DNA from: Salinihabitans flavidus
GTDB taxonomy: Bacteria; Pseudomonadota; Alphaproteobacteria; Rhodobacterales; Rhodobacteraceae
Direction: 5' to 3'
Length of the DNA stretch: 64,000 bases
Assembly: GCF_900110425.1 (NCBI RefSeq)
Contig: NZ_FODS01000005.1
Span: forward strand, 124,001 to 188,000
Under the pieces are notes generated by a model. It saw only the letters and a list, made by a program, of their open reading frames with translations, was not told where the DNA came from and made no database searches. Of the stretch, positions 44,655-53,225 are shown in pieces. Within the stretch, counting starts at the first letter, position 1, and each line of letters opens with the position of its first letter. Made by a program: the position numbers and the translations under genes.

Positions 44655-45560
44655 ATGCTCGATGACAGCAAGCTGATCGAAGCCCATTTCGCCGCCGACG
44701 GCCCCGGCGGCGGCATTCTCGCGCACGACTTGACCGTGACCTACCGCAACGGTCACACCGCGCTGCGCGACGCCAGCTTCGAGATCCCGCGCGGCACGGT
44801 CACCGCGCTGGTGGGCGTCAACGGGTCGGGCAAATCCACGCTGTTCAAGGCGATCATGGGCTTTCTGCCCACGGCAAAGGGCGACATCCGCCTTTTGGGG
44901 CGCAGCGTGAAACAGGCCCTGCGCGAAAACCTTGTCGCCTATGTTCCGCAGGCCGAAGAGGTGGACTGGTCCTTTCCGGTGCTGGTCGAGGACGTGGTGA
45001 TGATGGGCCGCTACGGCCACATGGGATTCCTGCGCCGCCCGCGCGCCGCCGATCACGCGGCGGTGGAGGATGCGCTGGGGCGCGTGAGCATGCTGGAGCA
45101 CCGTCACCGCCAGATCGGAGAGCTGTCGGGCGGTCAGCGCAAGCGCGTCTTTCTCGCCCGCGCGCTGGCGCAGGACGGGCAGGTGATCCTGCTCGATGAA
45201 CCCTTTACCGGCGTGGACGTGAAGACCGAGGAACAGATCGTCGCGCTATTGCGCGAGTTGCGCGCCGAGGGCCGGGTGATGCTCGTCTCCACGCACAACC
45301 TCGGCTCAGTGCCGGAATTCTGCGACCGCACCGTTTTGCTGAAGGGGACGGTTTTGGCCTTTGGCCGGACGGAAACCACCTTCACCCGCGAGAATCTCGT
45401 GCGCGCCTTCGGCGGCGTTCTGCGTCACTTCACCCTTGGCGGATCAGACCTGCACGACGACGACGACGCACGCGAGGTGACGATCCTGACCGACGATGAA
45501 CGACCCTTCGTGCACTATGGCGACAAGACCCGGACCGCCGGACCGGAGGGCGAGGCATGA
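44655..45560 (+). CDS. sitB: Manganese/iron ABC transporter ATP-binding protein SitB
   Basis: 301-aa ATPase. Walker A is [11 protein letters not shown], signature [18 protein letters not shown], Walker [13 protein letters not shown], and the H-loop [10 protein letters not shown]-terminal extension of about 50 residues, rich in Asp and Glu ([10 protein letters not shown]), is unlike the compact family core and may bind metal. It drives SitCD. The stop overlaps sitC (ATGA). Confidence 0.93.
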   Translation: MLDDSKLIEAHFAADGPGGGILAHDLTVTYRNGHTALRDASFEIPRGTVTALVGVNGSGKSTLFKAIMGFLPTAKGDIRLLGRSVKQALRENLVAYVPQAEEVDWSFPVLVEDVVMMGRYGHMGFLRRPRAADHAAVEDALGRVSMLEHRHRQIGELSGGQRKRVFLARALAQDGQVILLDEPFTGVDVKTEEQIVALLRELRAEGRVMLVSTHNLGSVPEFCDRTVLLKGTVLAFGRTETTFTRENLVRAFGGVLRHFTLGGSDLHDDDDAREVTILTDDERPFVHYGDKTRTAGPEGEA

Positions 45561-46432
45561 TCTCCACCCTGCTGGAGCCCTTCGCCTATGGCTACATGAC
45601 CAACGCCATGTGGGTCTCGGCGCTGGTGGGGGGCGTCTGCGCCTTCCTGTCGGCCTATCTGATGCTCAAGGGCTGGTCGCTCATCGGCGATGCGCTCTCG
45701 CATTCGGTGGTGCCGGGTGTGGCCGGCGCCTATATCCTCGGCCTGCCCTTCGCGCTCGGCGCCTTCATCGCCGGCGGGCTTGCGGCCGGCTCCATGCTGT
45801 TCCTCTCGGATCGCAGCGGGCTGAAGCCGGATGTGATCATCGGGTTGATCTTCACCTCCTTCTTCGGGCTGGGGCTGTTCATGGTCTCGATCAACCCGAT
45901 GTCTGTCTCGGTGCAGACCATCACGATGGGCAATATCCTCGCCATTTCGCCTTCTGACACGCTTCAGCTCGTGCTGATCGGGGTGGTGTCGCTGGTCGTC
46001 CTGCTGGCGAAGTGGAAAGATCTCATGGTGGTCTTCTTCGACGAAACGCACGCGCGCTCCATCGGGCTGCGCCCGCGCCTGCTCAAGGCGGTGTTCTTCA
46101 CTCTGCTGTCGGCCTGCGTGGTGGCCGCGATGCAGACCGTGGGCGCCTTTCTGGTCATTGCCATGGTAGTTACACCCGGGGCGACCGCCTATCTGCTCTT
46201 CGACCGCTTTCCCCGGCTTCTGGTCGCTTCGGTCGTGATCGGTGCGGTCACGAGTTTTGCCGGCGCCTATGCGAGCTTTTTTCTCAACGGCGCGACGGGC
46301 GGAATCATCGTCTGCCTGCAAACGCTGATCTTCCTTGCCGCCTTCGTCTTTGCACCGAAACACGGGCTTCTGGCCGCGCGGCGCAAGGCCGCCGCCGCGC
46401 TTCGCGGCACGGGGCAGGGAGGGGCCGCGTGA
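45557..46432 (+). CDS. sitC: Manganese/iron ABC transporter permease SitC
   Basis: 291-aa ABC-3 family permease with about eight TM helices. Typical segments are [20 protein letters not shown] and the cytoplasmic loop near [29 protein letters not shown] (key residues LRPR and VGAFL). Permeases of this type work as dimers with SitB; here the partner is the related SitD. It overlaps sitD by one base at TGATG. The C-terminus is Arg/Ala rich and cytoplasmic. Confidence 0.92.
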   Translation: MISTLLEPFAYGYMTNAMWVSALVGGVCAFLSAYLMLKGWSLIGDALSHSVVPGVAGAYILGLPFALGAFIAGGLAAGSMLFLSDRSGLKPDVIIGLIFTSFFGLGLFMVSINPMSVSVQTITMGNILAISPSDTLQLVLIGVVSLVVLLAKWKDLMVVFFDETHARSIGLRPRLLKAVFFTLLSACVVAAMQTVGAFLVIAMVVTPGATAYLLFDRFPRLLVASVVIGAVTSFAGAYASFFLNGATGGIIVCLQTLIFLAAFVFAPKHGLLAARRKAAAALRGTGQGGAA

Positions 46433-47271
46433 TGGAGATCGTGGACAGCCTGCTCATGCCGTTCCGCTTCAGCTTCATGCAGAATGCCTTTTTCATTGCC
46501 ATGATCGTGTCGGTGCCCACGGCGCTTCTGTCGTGCTTTCTCGTGCTCAAGGGCTGGGCGCTTATGGGCGACGCGGTAAGCCACGCGGTGCTGCCGGGGA
46601 TCGTGCTGGCGTATATCCTTGGGTTACCGCTTCTGATCGGGGCCTTTGCCGCAGGCATGACCTGCGCCGTGGCCACCGGCTATCTGGCCAACAACAGCCG
46701 GGTGAAGCAGGATACCGTCATGGGGGTTGTGTTCTCGGGCATGTTCGCGCTTGGCATCGTGCTCTATGTCTCGATCGAGACCAACGCCCATCTCGATCAT
46801 ATCCTTTTCGGCAACATGCTGGGCGTGGACGGGCAGGAGATCCTGACCTCGGGGCTGATCGCCGCCGCCGTGTCGCTCGTGCTGCTGGTCAAGTGGCGCG
46901 ACCTGCTTCTGCATGCCTTCGATCCGGCGCAGGCGCAGGCCTCGGGGCTGCGGGTGGGCTGGCTGCACTACGGTCTTCTGGCGGCGCTGTCACTGACCAT
47001 CGTGGCGACGCTGAGCGCGGCGGGGCTGATCCTGGCCATCGGGCTTCTGATCGCCCCCGGGGCGATCGCCTTTCTGCTGGTGCGCCGTTTCGGCGCGATG
47101 CTGATCGTGGCAGTCGGTGTTTGCATGGGCGCGATGCTGGCGGGCACCTATGCCAGTTTCTTTCTCGACAGCGCCCCGGCACCCACGATCATCCTGATCC
47201 TCACCGCGCTCTTCGTGCTGGCCTTCCTGCGCCGGCAGATTCTCACCCGCCGCGCCACCTCCGGCGTCTGA
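46432..47271 (+). CDS. sitD: Manganese/iron ABC transporter permease SitD
   Basis: 279-aa ABC-3 family permease homologous to SitC, with FLVLKGWALMGDAVSHAVLPG and FGNMLGVDGQEI. About eight TM helices. It would pair with SitC to form a heterodimeric pore. The start ATG at 46432 follows GGGAGGGGC. It is the last gene of sitABCD; the region behind it holds the dispersed repeat at 47325. Confidence 0.92.
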   Translation: MEIVDSLLMPFRFSFMQNAFFIAMIVSVPTALLSCFLVLKGWALMGDAVSHAVLPGIVLAYILGLPLLIGAFAAGMTCAVATGYLANNSRVKQDTVMGVVFSGMFALGIVLYVSIETNAHLDHILFGNMLGVDGQEILTSGLIAAAVSLVLLVKWRDLLLHAFDPAQAQASGLRVGWLHYGLLAALSLTIVATLSAAGLILAIGLLIAPGAIAFLLVRRFGAMLIVAVGVCMGAMLAGTYASFFLDSAPAPTIILILTALFVLAFLRRQILTRRATSGV

Positions 47272-47324
47272 TCGAGCGGAGCGCGCGATGCGCGCGCCTC
47301 ATGTCTTGCGCTCGGGCCGCGCAG

Positions 47325-47372
47325 GCCCCGGGGCGCTGCCCCGGACCCCGGAGTACTGTTGCAAAGATGAAG
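47325..47372 (+). repeat. Dispersed intergenic element, copy 1 (hairpin plus GGAGTA...GATGAAGG)
   Basis: A GC-rich palindromic head (GGGGCGCTGCCCC) is followed by GGACCCCGGAGTACTGTT and CAAAGATGAAGG. A second copy of the same layout is at 61237-61284. It sits 53 bp after sitD and could terminate its transcript. The element type looks familiar from Rhodobacterales intergenic DNA (recollection only). Confidence 0.6.
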
Positions 47373-47427
47373 GCCGGAGCGTGCGGCGCGGTCATCATTG
47401 CCACCACAGGTGTTTTCCGGTATCTCG

Positions 47428-47492
47428 ACACCGACGCGATACCGACAAAATACCGACGTTTTACCAAAACGGGTTTTTCTGTGATTTCAGCG
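47428..47492. repeat. Iteron-like intergenic repeat, copy 1 (ATACCGAC every 11 bp)
   Basis: ACACCGAC (47428), ATACCGAC (47439) and ATACCGAC (47450), then a decayed unit TTACCAAA (47461), start exactly 11 bp apart. GGGTTTTTCTG and a CAGCGGGTTAA end follow. The reverse complement of this arrangement occurs at 61111-61167. It lies between convergent sitD and rlmE and ends on the rlmE stop codon. Confidence 0.75.
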
Positions 47493-47494
47493 GG

Positions 47495-48205
47495 TTAATC
47501 CGGAGTCCCGCGAAACCCGGTCGCCACCACGAATTTTTCGGAACTGTCGGAACGCGACGCGGGCGGTTTGATGTTCGCGACCTTCTCGAACCGCTGTTTC
47601 AGCCGCTTCTGAAGTTCTCCTTCGGCGCCGCCCGCCAACACCTTGGCCACGAAAGTACCGCCCACCTCAAGAACGTCAAAGGCGAATTCAGCCGCCGCGT
47701 CGCAAAGCGAGATGATCCGCAGGTGATCGGTCTGCTTGTGCCCCGAGGACGAGGCCGCCATGTCCGACATCACGACATCGGCCTTGCCGCCCAGCCAGGC
47801 TTTCACCTGATCGTCGGCCCCATCGTCCATGAAATCGAGCTGGTGGATTTCTGCCCCGGCAATCGGCTCCACTTCCTGCAGGTCAATGCCCAGCACCCGA
47901 CCGACGCGCTTGCCCTGCTTTTCGCCCAATGCATTGACGTGCTTGACGGCCACCTGACACCAGCCGCCAGGGGCACACCCCAGATCCACAACCCGCGCAC
48001 CGGGCACGAGAAAGCGGTATTTTTCGTCCAGTTCCAGTATCTTGAAGGCTGCACGCCCGCGATAGCCTTCGGTCTGGGCGCGTTTCACATAGGGGTCATT
48101 GAGTTGCCGTTGCAGCCAACGAGTGGAGCTGAGCTTGCGCCCGCGGGCGGTCTTCACCTTCACCTTGAGATCGCGCTGCCCGCGTCCGGATGTATTCTTT
48201 GCCAT
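47495..48205 (-). CDS. rlmE: 23S rRNA 2'-O-ribose methyltransferase RlmE (FtsJ)
   Basis: 236-aa SAM-dependent RNA methyltransferase that modifies U2552 of 23S rRNA. The SAM motif is [16 protein letters not shown]. Catalytic-tetrad residues are in DVVMSDMAA (Asp) and GGTFVAKVL (Lys). The basic N-terminus ([19 protein letters not shown]) contacts rRNA. The start at 48205 is chosen at this basic extension; the frame runs 22 codons further upstream. Proteins with this sequence are usually beside ppx in related genomes, whereas here ribosomal genes lie in between. Confidence 0.93.
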   Translation of the reverse strand: MAKNTSGRGQRDLKVKVKTARGRKLSSTRWLQRQLNDPYVKRAQTEGYRGRAAFKILELDEKYRFLVPGARVVDLGCAPGGWCQVAVKHVNALGEKQGKRVGRVLGIDLQEVEPIAGAEIHQLDFMDDGADDQVKAWLGGKADVVMSDMAASSSGHKQTDHLRIISLCDAAAEFAFDVLEVGGTFVAKVLAGGAEGELQKRLKQRFEKVANIKPPASRSDSSEKFVVATGFRGTPD

Positions 48206-48287
48206 CTGTCTCAATCCCTTGTCGGGCGTCAGTCTAACGGGTTCGCCGCGTGCTCGCCAGTATCGGGGCACGTGCCGGTATCCATGA

Positions 48288-48320
48288 AAAACGCCGCCCC
48301 CCGTGGGAGAGCGGCGTTTT
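48288..48320 (-). terminator. Intrinsic terminator after rpmE
   Basis: AAAACGCCGC (48288-48297) and GCGGCGTTTT (48311-48320) form a perfect 10-bp stem. On the minus strand the hairpin is followed by a T-run (GTTTTTC). It lies 24 bp after the rpmE stop and ends the rplS-rpmE transcript before rlmE. Confidence 0.85.
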
Positions 48321-48343
48321 CCGAAATCATCGGAGGGCCGGTA

Positions 48344-48565
48344 TCAGAATCCCAGGCCCTCGTACTTCTTCTTGAATTTGGAGACGCGACCGCCGGTATC
48401 CATCAGTCGCGACGAGCCGCCGGTCCAGGCCGGATGCGAACTGGGGTCCACGTCGAGTGACAGCATGTCGCCCTCGCTGCCCCAGGTGGAGCGCATCTTG
48501 ACCACGGTGCCATCGGTCATCTTCACGTCGATGAAGTGGTATTCGGGATGGATGTCTTTTTTCAT
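48344..48565 (-). CDS. rpmE: 50S ribosomal protein L31
   Basis: 73-aa protein starting [20 protein letters not shown], with [13 protein letters not shown] and SHPAWTGG. This is the L31 pattern. The CxxC zinc pair of the zinc-binding form is absent, so it is the zinc-independent type. It follows rplS by 11 bases on the same strand and both end at the terminator at 48288. Confidence 0.96.
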   Translation of the reverse strand: MKKDIHPEYHFIDVKMTDGTVVKMRSTWGSEGDMLSLDVDPSSHPAWTGGSSRLMDTGGRVSKFKKKYEGLGF

Positions 48566-48576
48566 CAGACCACTCC

Positions 48577-48954
48577 TTACGCTTTTTTCTTGGGCTTGTA
48601 TGTGTTGTCTTCCGCGATCCGGGCCGATTTGCCACGGCGATCGCGCAGATAGTAGAGTTTGGCGCGGCGCACCTTGCCCCGGCGCACGACCTCGATCGCG
48701 TCGATGTTGGTCGAATAGAGCGGGAACACCCGTTCCACGCCTTCACCGAAGGAAATCTTGCGCACGGTGAAGCTTCCGGCGACGCCTTCGCCGTTCTTGC
48801 GGCTGATGCAGACACCCTCGAAATTCTGCACCCGCGTGCGCGAGCCTTCGGTCACTTTGTAGCCGACGCGCACGGTGTCGCCGGCCTTGAAATCTGGAAT
48901 AGTCTTCCCAAGGTCGGAAATCTGTTCCGCCTCGAGCTGTGCGATCAGGTCCAT
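48577..48954 (-). CDS. rplS: 50S ribosomal protein L19
   Basis: 125-aa protein at the 30S-50S interface. L19 landmarks are [35 protein letters not shown] and [23 protein letters not shown]. Its start at 48954 has GGAG upstream. The usual rimM/trmD genes do not precede it here. The 289-bp gap before it, 48955-49243, holds no gene I can support. Confidence 0.97.
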   Translation of the reverse strand: MDLIAQLEAEQISDLGKTIPDFKAGDTVRVGYKVTEGSRTRVQNFEGVCISRKNGEGVAGSFTVRKISFGEGVERVFPLYSTNIDAIEVVRRGKVRRAKLYYLRDRRGKSARIAEDNTYKPKKKA

Positions 48955-49243
48955 CGCAATTCTCCTTTTGCTCGCAGTTTGCCCGCGAAGTTGTGCCGCG
49001 CCTCAGAGCTCTTGGTCTTCTTCCGGGCTTCGATCATGCAATCGGCCCGCCAGAGATCAGGTCACTATTCCTTGGGTCCGCTTCTGCTTTCCCCCTTCGC
49101 CGGTGCGATGCAGGCCGAAGAAAACCCTGACGCCACAGACGGGGACAACACAAACGCCCGAGTCGGAGAACCGACCGGGATGGGCGCCGTTTATGGCAAT
49201 TCGCTCCGCTTGACAAGAGGGGCGGCGGAGATTGGCGGGGCGC

Positions 49244-50356
49244 TCAGAACGGCCCGTCCTCCAGCACGCCATCGGCGCTCATCTGGGCATAGAGCAGCCC
49301 CTCTCGCAACCCCCGGTCCGCCACAGAGAGCCGGTCGGTCGGCCAGCAGCGCAGAAGTGCCTGAAGGATCGCGCTGCCCGACATGATAAGCGCATGCCGA
49401 TCCTGCCCGATCCTGGGATCGTGCTGCCGCCCAACGGGGCCGAGGTCGAGGTAACTTCGGATCACCTTGTCGATTTGCTCCGAACTCATGCGCAGCCCGT
49501 CCACTTTGGTCCTGTCATAGCGCCGCAGATCCAGGTGGCTTGCCGCGACGGTGGTGACCGTGCCGCTGGTACCGATGATCTGAAATCCCTCGCGTTTGGG
49601 ATCGTTCGCGTAAGGGGCGAATTCGGCAAGGTTTTCTTCGAAGAACCAGCTCATCAGCGCAAAGCGCGCGGCGTCATCCTCCACGTCGTTGAACTGATCG
49701 CGCAGCGTCGCCACACCCAGCGGCACGGAGATCCAGTCCACGACGCGCGCGGCGGGAAAGGGGCTTTCGACGGCGGCAAACCCGGTATGCAGCCGCATGA
49801 TCGCCTTGGGCCGTTCGCGTGGTGGCACGGTGGACAGATCGATCCAGACCAGTTCCGTGGATCCGCCGCCGATATCGACCACCAGAAGTTGCTCGGTCCG
49901 TGTGGAGACCAGCGGCGCGCAGGAGATAACGGCAAGCCGCGCCTCCTCCTCGGGCTGGATCACCTCAAGACGCAGCCCGGTCTCCCGCTCCACCTGCCGG
50001 ATGAAATCGCGTGCGTTGCGCGCCCTGCGGCACGCTTCGGTCGCCACCAGACGCATCCGCTTGACCTTGTGGCGCTTGATTTTCTGCTGGCAGATGCGTA
50101 GCGCCTGCACTGTGCGGCGCATGGAGCCGCGCGAGAGCCTTCCGGTGCCTTCCAATCCGACACCAAGCTGGACCGACTTGGAGAAGCTGTCGATCACATG
50201 AAACTGATTGCCCTTCGGCTGGGCAATCAGCATCCGGCAACTGTTCGTTCCCAAATCCAATGCGGCGTAAAGCTCGCTCGGATCCGGTGGTTTCGGCGCG
50301 GGGCTTTCAACCGGAATCGGGAATGCTCCCGCACCATCGGGACGCTTGGGCGTCAT
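49244..50356 (-). CDS. ppx: Ppx/GppA-type exopolyphosphatase/pppGpp phosphohydrolase
   Basis: 370-aa ASKHA-fold enzyme. Phosphate-binding loops are ALDLGTNSCRML and VVDIGGGSTELVWI; other family segments are VATEACRRARNARDFI and GTSGTVTTVAA. It lacks the long C-terminal HD-like domain of E. coli Ppx, so it is a short type. It degrades polyphosphate or converts pppGpp. ATG at 50356; a 28-codon open extension upstream shows no family features. Confidence 0.88.
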   Translation of the reverse strand: MTPKRPDGAGAFPIPVESPAPKPPDPSELYAALDLGTNSCRMLIAQPKGNQFHVIDSFSKSVQLGVGLEGTGRLSRGSMRRTVQALRICQQKIKRHKVKRMRLVATEACRRARNARDFIRQVERETGLRLEVIQPEEEARLAVISCAPLVSTRTEQLLVVDIGGGSTELVWIDLSTVPPRERPKAIMRLHTGFAAVESPFPAARVVDWISVPLGVATLRDQFNDVEDDAARFALMSWFFEENLAEFAPYANDPKREGFQIIGTSGTVTTVAASHLDLRRYDRTKVDGLRMSSEQIDKVIRSYLDLGPVGRQHDPRIGQDRHALIMSGSAILQALLRCWPTDRLSVADRGLREGLLYAQMSADGVLEDGPF

Positions 50357-50598
50357 CTTGGCACGCCCTCCATTTCGAGTTGTTCTGAACCTAGTGTCTC
50401 GCCCGCACAGGTGCAAGCGCCACGCGCCGTTCATCATCATTATCGGTTTTTTTCACACCCCGCGCTGTGGCCAGCCCGGTAAGTTCGGAATAGACCTGCA
50501 TCCGGGTCGCGGAACGACGCTCACTTGTCGATATTGTGCATGGGCGGCGCGGGCGCGTGCAGTACCAAAGGCCCACCGAAGACGAGGAATCAGACCCC

Positions 50599-50895
50599 AT
50601 GCCCGACGTCACCATCGTTTACTGGCGCGACATCCCGGCCCAGGTCATTGTCGGCAAGGGCCGCCGCGGTGCCAAGAAGCAATTGACCGAACGCTTTGAA
50701 CAGGCGATTGACCGGGCGGCGATGAAGGTGGGCGCATCCGGAACGGATGACTACCTGGCCGAATGGCGAAAGGCCGATCCCCATCCCGTAGACGGCGATC
50801 CCGCCGAGATTGTCGCGGCCGAGGCGGCCCGGATCGAGGCGGACTACGATCAGGCGCGACTCAAGGCGCTGATCGCTAATGAAGGCTGGGAATGA
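50599..50895 (+). CDS. 'Virulence factor' family small protein of the C1-folate gene set
   Basis: 98-aa soluble protein beginning MPDVTIVYWRDIPAQVIVG and containing RRGAKKQLTERFEQAIDRAA and YLAEWRKADP. It fits the conserved domain labelled 'virulence factor' (a misleading name, with no virulence role shown). Its stop is overlapped by or lies just before metF, and a methyl-H4folate methyltransferase follows. Conserved linkage to these genes suggests a role in C1 metabolism. No signal peptide. Confidence 0.8.
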   Translation: MPDVTIVYWRDIPAQVIVGKGRRGAKKQLTERFEQAIDRAAMKVGASGTDDYLAEWRKADPHPVDGDPAEIVAAEAARIEADYDQARLKALIANEGWE

Positions 50896-50921
50896 CCCCG
50901 AACGCGCTATGGGAGGCCGTG

Positions 50922-51851
50922 ATGGCTCTGCTGCACTTCAAGAAAAAGACCGAGACCGTCCGCACCACATCTCCGCAGGTGGAGGCGTTCCTTGAGGGTT
51001 ATTCCATCGAGGTGATGCCTCGCACTGCCGAAAAGGTAGAGGATTTCCGCGATCTGCTGCCCGAGGGGACTCGCGTCTATATCGCCCATATCGAGGGCAC
51101 TCCGATCGAGGAGATGGTTGCCACCGCACGCCGGATCGCGCGCGAAGGCTACTCTGTGATGCCGCATTTCCCCGCACGCATCATCAAGGATCGCGCGACG
51201 CTGGACAACTGGATCGCCATGTATCAGGGCGAGGCAGGCGTCGATCAGGCGTTGGTGCTGGCCGGCGGTGTGACCAACCCGCACGGCGATTTTCACTCCT
51301 CCATGCAGCTTCTGGAAACCGGTCTTTTCGACAAGGCGGGGTTCACGCGCCTGCATGTGGCCGGTCACCCCGAAGGCAACCGCGACATCGATCCCGACGG
51401 CTCGGACCGCAACGTGATTGAGGCATTGCGCTGGAAACAGCGGTTCAACGAGACGACCGATGCCGAGATGGCGCTGGCCACGCAGTTCGCCTTTGATGCC
51501 AAGCCGATCATCGCCTGGGCCGACAGCCTGCGTGACGCCGGAATCACATTGCCCATCCATATCGGTATCGCCGGTCCGGCCAAGCTTCAGACGCTGATCA
51601 AATTCGCCATCGCCTGCGGTGTCGGCCCCTCGCTCAAGGTGCTTCAGAAACGCGCGATGGACGTGACCAAGCTGATGCTGCCCTATGAGCCGACCGATGT
51701 GATCGCGGAATTGGCCAGCCACAAGACCGCGACCCCCGATTTCAATATCGAGAAGGTGCATTTCTTCCCGCTTGGCGGTATCAAGACCAATGCCAACTGG
51801 GCCATCGAACACGGGGGCGCCTCTGCCGCGCCCGCCAATGCAACCGCCTGA
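50922..51851 (+). CDS. metF: Methylenetetrahydrofolate reductase (MetF-like)
   Basis: 309-aa FAD enzyme with a TIM-barrel outline. Landmarks are FLEGYSIEVMPRTA, VYIAHIEGTPIEEMV, GYSVMPHFPARII, and HVAGHPEGNRDID, then IGIAGPAKLQTLIKFA. It reduces 5,10-methylene-H4folate to 5-methyl-H4folate, or acts in reverse in methyl-group oxidation. ATG 50922 has GGGAGG five bases before it. ATG 50892 (ATGA overlap with the previous stop) is an alternative. The methyl-H4folate methyltransferase follows at once. Confidence 0.88.
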   Translation: MALLHFKKKTETVRTTSPQVEAFLEGYSIEVMPRTAEKVEDFRDLLPEGTRVYIAHIEGTPIEEMVATARRIAREGYSVMPHFPARIIKDRATLDNWIAMYQGEAGVDQALVLAGGVTNPHGDFHSSMQLLETGLFDKAGFTRLHVAGHPEGNRDIDPDGSDRNVIEALRWKQRFNETTDAEMALATQFAFDAKPIIAWADSLRDAGITLPIHIGIAGPAKLQTLIKFAIACGVGPSLKVLQKRAMDVTKLMLPYEPTDVIAELASHKTATPDFNIEKVHFFPLGGIKTNANWAIEHGGASAAPANATA

Positions 51852-51861
51852 AGGATCTCAC

Positions 51862-52923
51862 ATGACACGCACCATCGTCGAATCGAAAACGACAACCGCG
51901 ATCCTCGGCTTTGATGAGCCCTTTTGTATCATCGGGGAACGCATTAACCCCACCGGCCGCAAGAAACTCGCCGCCGATCTGGAGGCGGGCGATTTCTCCA
52001 CCGTTGAGCAGGACGCGCTGGCGCAGGTCGCGGCAGGGGCCAGTGTGCTCGATATCAACGCAGGCGTGGTCTACAACTCCAACCCCAACCCCAACGAGAC
52101 AGAGCCGCCGCTCATGACGAAAATCGTCGAACTGGTGCAGCGGTTGGTGGATGTGCCGCTGTGCATCGACAGCTCTGTGCCCGGCGCGCTCGAGGCCGGG
52201 CTTCAGGCCGCCGAGGGCCGTCCGCTTCTGAACTCGGTGACGGGAGAGGAAGAGCGGCTTGAGGCGATCCTGCCGCTGGTCAAGAAATACAACGTGCCGG
52301 TGGTTGCGATTTCCAACGACGATACCGGCATTTCCGAGGACCCCGATGTGCGCTTTGCCGTGGCCAAGCGGATCGTGGAGAGGGCTGCCGACTATGGCAT
52401 CCCCGCGCATGACATCGTGGTCGACCCGCTGGTCATGCCGATTGGCGCGATGTCCACCGCCGGCTTGCAGGTGTTCGCGCTGGTGCGACGGCTGCGCGAC
52501 GAGTTGGGCGTGAACACCACCTGCGGGGCCTCCAACATCTCCTTCGGCCTGCCCAACCGCCATGGCATCAACAATGCCTTCCTGCCGATGGCGATGGCGG
52601 CGGGCATGACCTCCGCGATCATGAACCCCGTCGCGTTGCCGGTGCCCCCCTCAAAGATCGCGGAAAAGAAGGCCGAAGTTGCCGCGCGCGGCATCGTCCT
52701 GCCCGAGGACATGGACGACGAAACCTTCGTGCAACTCTTCGGTCTTGGCTCCACCAAGCCGCGCCCCGGCTCCGAAATGGAGGCGATCCGCGCCGCCAAC
52801 CTGCTGACGAACAACGATCCGCATGGCGGGGAGTGGATCCGCTACAACAAGGGGCCGCCCAAGGCCGGCGAAGAGGGACGCGGCCGCGCCGGGCGCACTG
52901 GAGGTCGCCGCCGCCGCGCCTGA
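51862..52923 (+). CDS. Methyltetrahydrofolate:corrinoid methyltransferase (pterin-binding, AcsE/MetH-like)
   Basis: 353-aa pterin-binding TIM barrel. The signature is CIIGERINPTGRKKLA, then VLDINAGVVYNSNPNPNE and CIDSSVPGALEAGL. Further typical segments are VAISNDDTGISEDP and TCGASNISFGLPNRHGIN. It transfers a methyl group between H4folate and a corrinoid protein. A long Arg/Gly-rich C-terminal tail (GRGRAGRTGGRRRRA) is unusual and may be disordered. It belongs to the metF operon. The corrinoid partner is not in the window. Confidence 0.85.
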   Translation: MTRTIVESKTTTAILGFDEPFCIIGERINPTGRKKLAADLEAGDFSTVEQDALAQVAAGASVLDINAGVVYNSNPNPNETEPPLMTKIVELVQRLVDVPLCIDSSVPGALEAGLQAAEGRPLLNSVTGEEERLEAILPLVKKYNVPVVAISNDDTGISEDPDVRFAVAKRIVERAADYGIPAHDIVVDPLVMPIGAMSTAGLQVFALVRRLRDELGVNTTCGASNISFGLPNRHGINNAFLPMAMAAGMTSAIMNPVALPVPPSKIAEKKAEVAARGIVLPEDMDDETFVQLFGLGSTKPRPGSEMEAIRAANLLTNNDPHGGEWIRYNKGPPKAGEEGRGRAGRTGGRRRRA

Positions 52924-53055
52924 CGGTCGACGGCGTTTGCCCCAATATGGTTCCAAGCAGACTGGGCCGAAGGCACGCGGGCCGGTCATCAACCGTAGAA
53001 TGGGGCAGCAGGTGCCGCCCGTCAGGCTGGGAGTGGTGTAGGCCAGATCTGCATC

Positions 53056-53084
53056 TTGACCCTGCGTGCGCGGCTGCCTATGGT
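53056..53084 (+). promoter_or_regulatory. Strong sigma-70-type promoter upstream of the cysS leader
   Basis: -35 TTGACC (53056-53061), a 17-bp spacer, and -10 TATGGT (53079-53084). A transcription start seven bases downstream falls at 53091-53092, the A of the leader-peptide ATG. The leader would thus be translated from a 5' end with no untranslated region. Spacing and boxes were read by eye. Confidence 0.6.
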
Positions 53085-53091
53085 CCCGCCC

Positions 53092-53136
53092 ATGAAGAGC
53101 GCAGTCACCATCATTATCTGCTGCATTCCCGCCTGA
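53092..53136 (+). CDS. 14-aa cysteine leader peptide before cysS
   Basis: The gene encodes MKSAVTIIICCIPA. The two Cys codons (TGC TGC, 53119-53124) are followed by ATT CCC GCC and the stop. CCC GCC is also the 5' arm of the terminator hairpin at 53128. A ribosome waiting for Cys-tRNA at these codons would cover that arm. No Shine-Dalgarno is seen, in line with leaderless translation from the promoter at 53056. This matches an attenuation leader for cysteinyl-tRNA synthetase; it is inferred from sequence only. Confidence 0.65.
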   Translation: MKSAVTIIICCIPA

Positions 53137-53167
53137 GAGCATCCGGCGGGCCCTTCTTTCTGTTTCC
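53128..53167 (+). terminator. Attenuator hairpin in the cysS leader
   Basis: CCCGCC (53128-53133) pairs with GGCGGG (53145-53150); GA/TC pairs add inner bases. CCC and a TTCTTTCTGTTT tract follow (53154-53165). A second CCCGCC at 53190-53195 can pair with the same GGCGGG, giving an alternative fold. The cysS start is at 53226 with AAGGA at 53214. The rest of 52924-53055 and 53168-53225 holds nothing else I can support. Confidence 0.65.
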
Positions 53168-53225
53168 AACATGACACGAAGTTGCTAAGCCCGCCGCGGC
53201 AAGGGCGCGCGCGCAAGGACGAGTC

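Noticed and set aside
48955-49243. A trmD or rimM remnant before rplS
   Set aside because: All minus-strand frames in the gap are short, interrupted, and unlike the TrmD or RimM C-termini.
50357-50598. SAM, SAH or cobalamin riboswitch upstream of the metF gene set
   Set aside because: I looked for their conserved cores and did not find them; only a plain divergent promoter region is visible.
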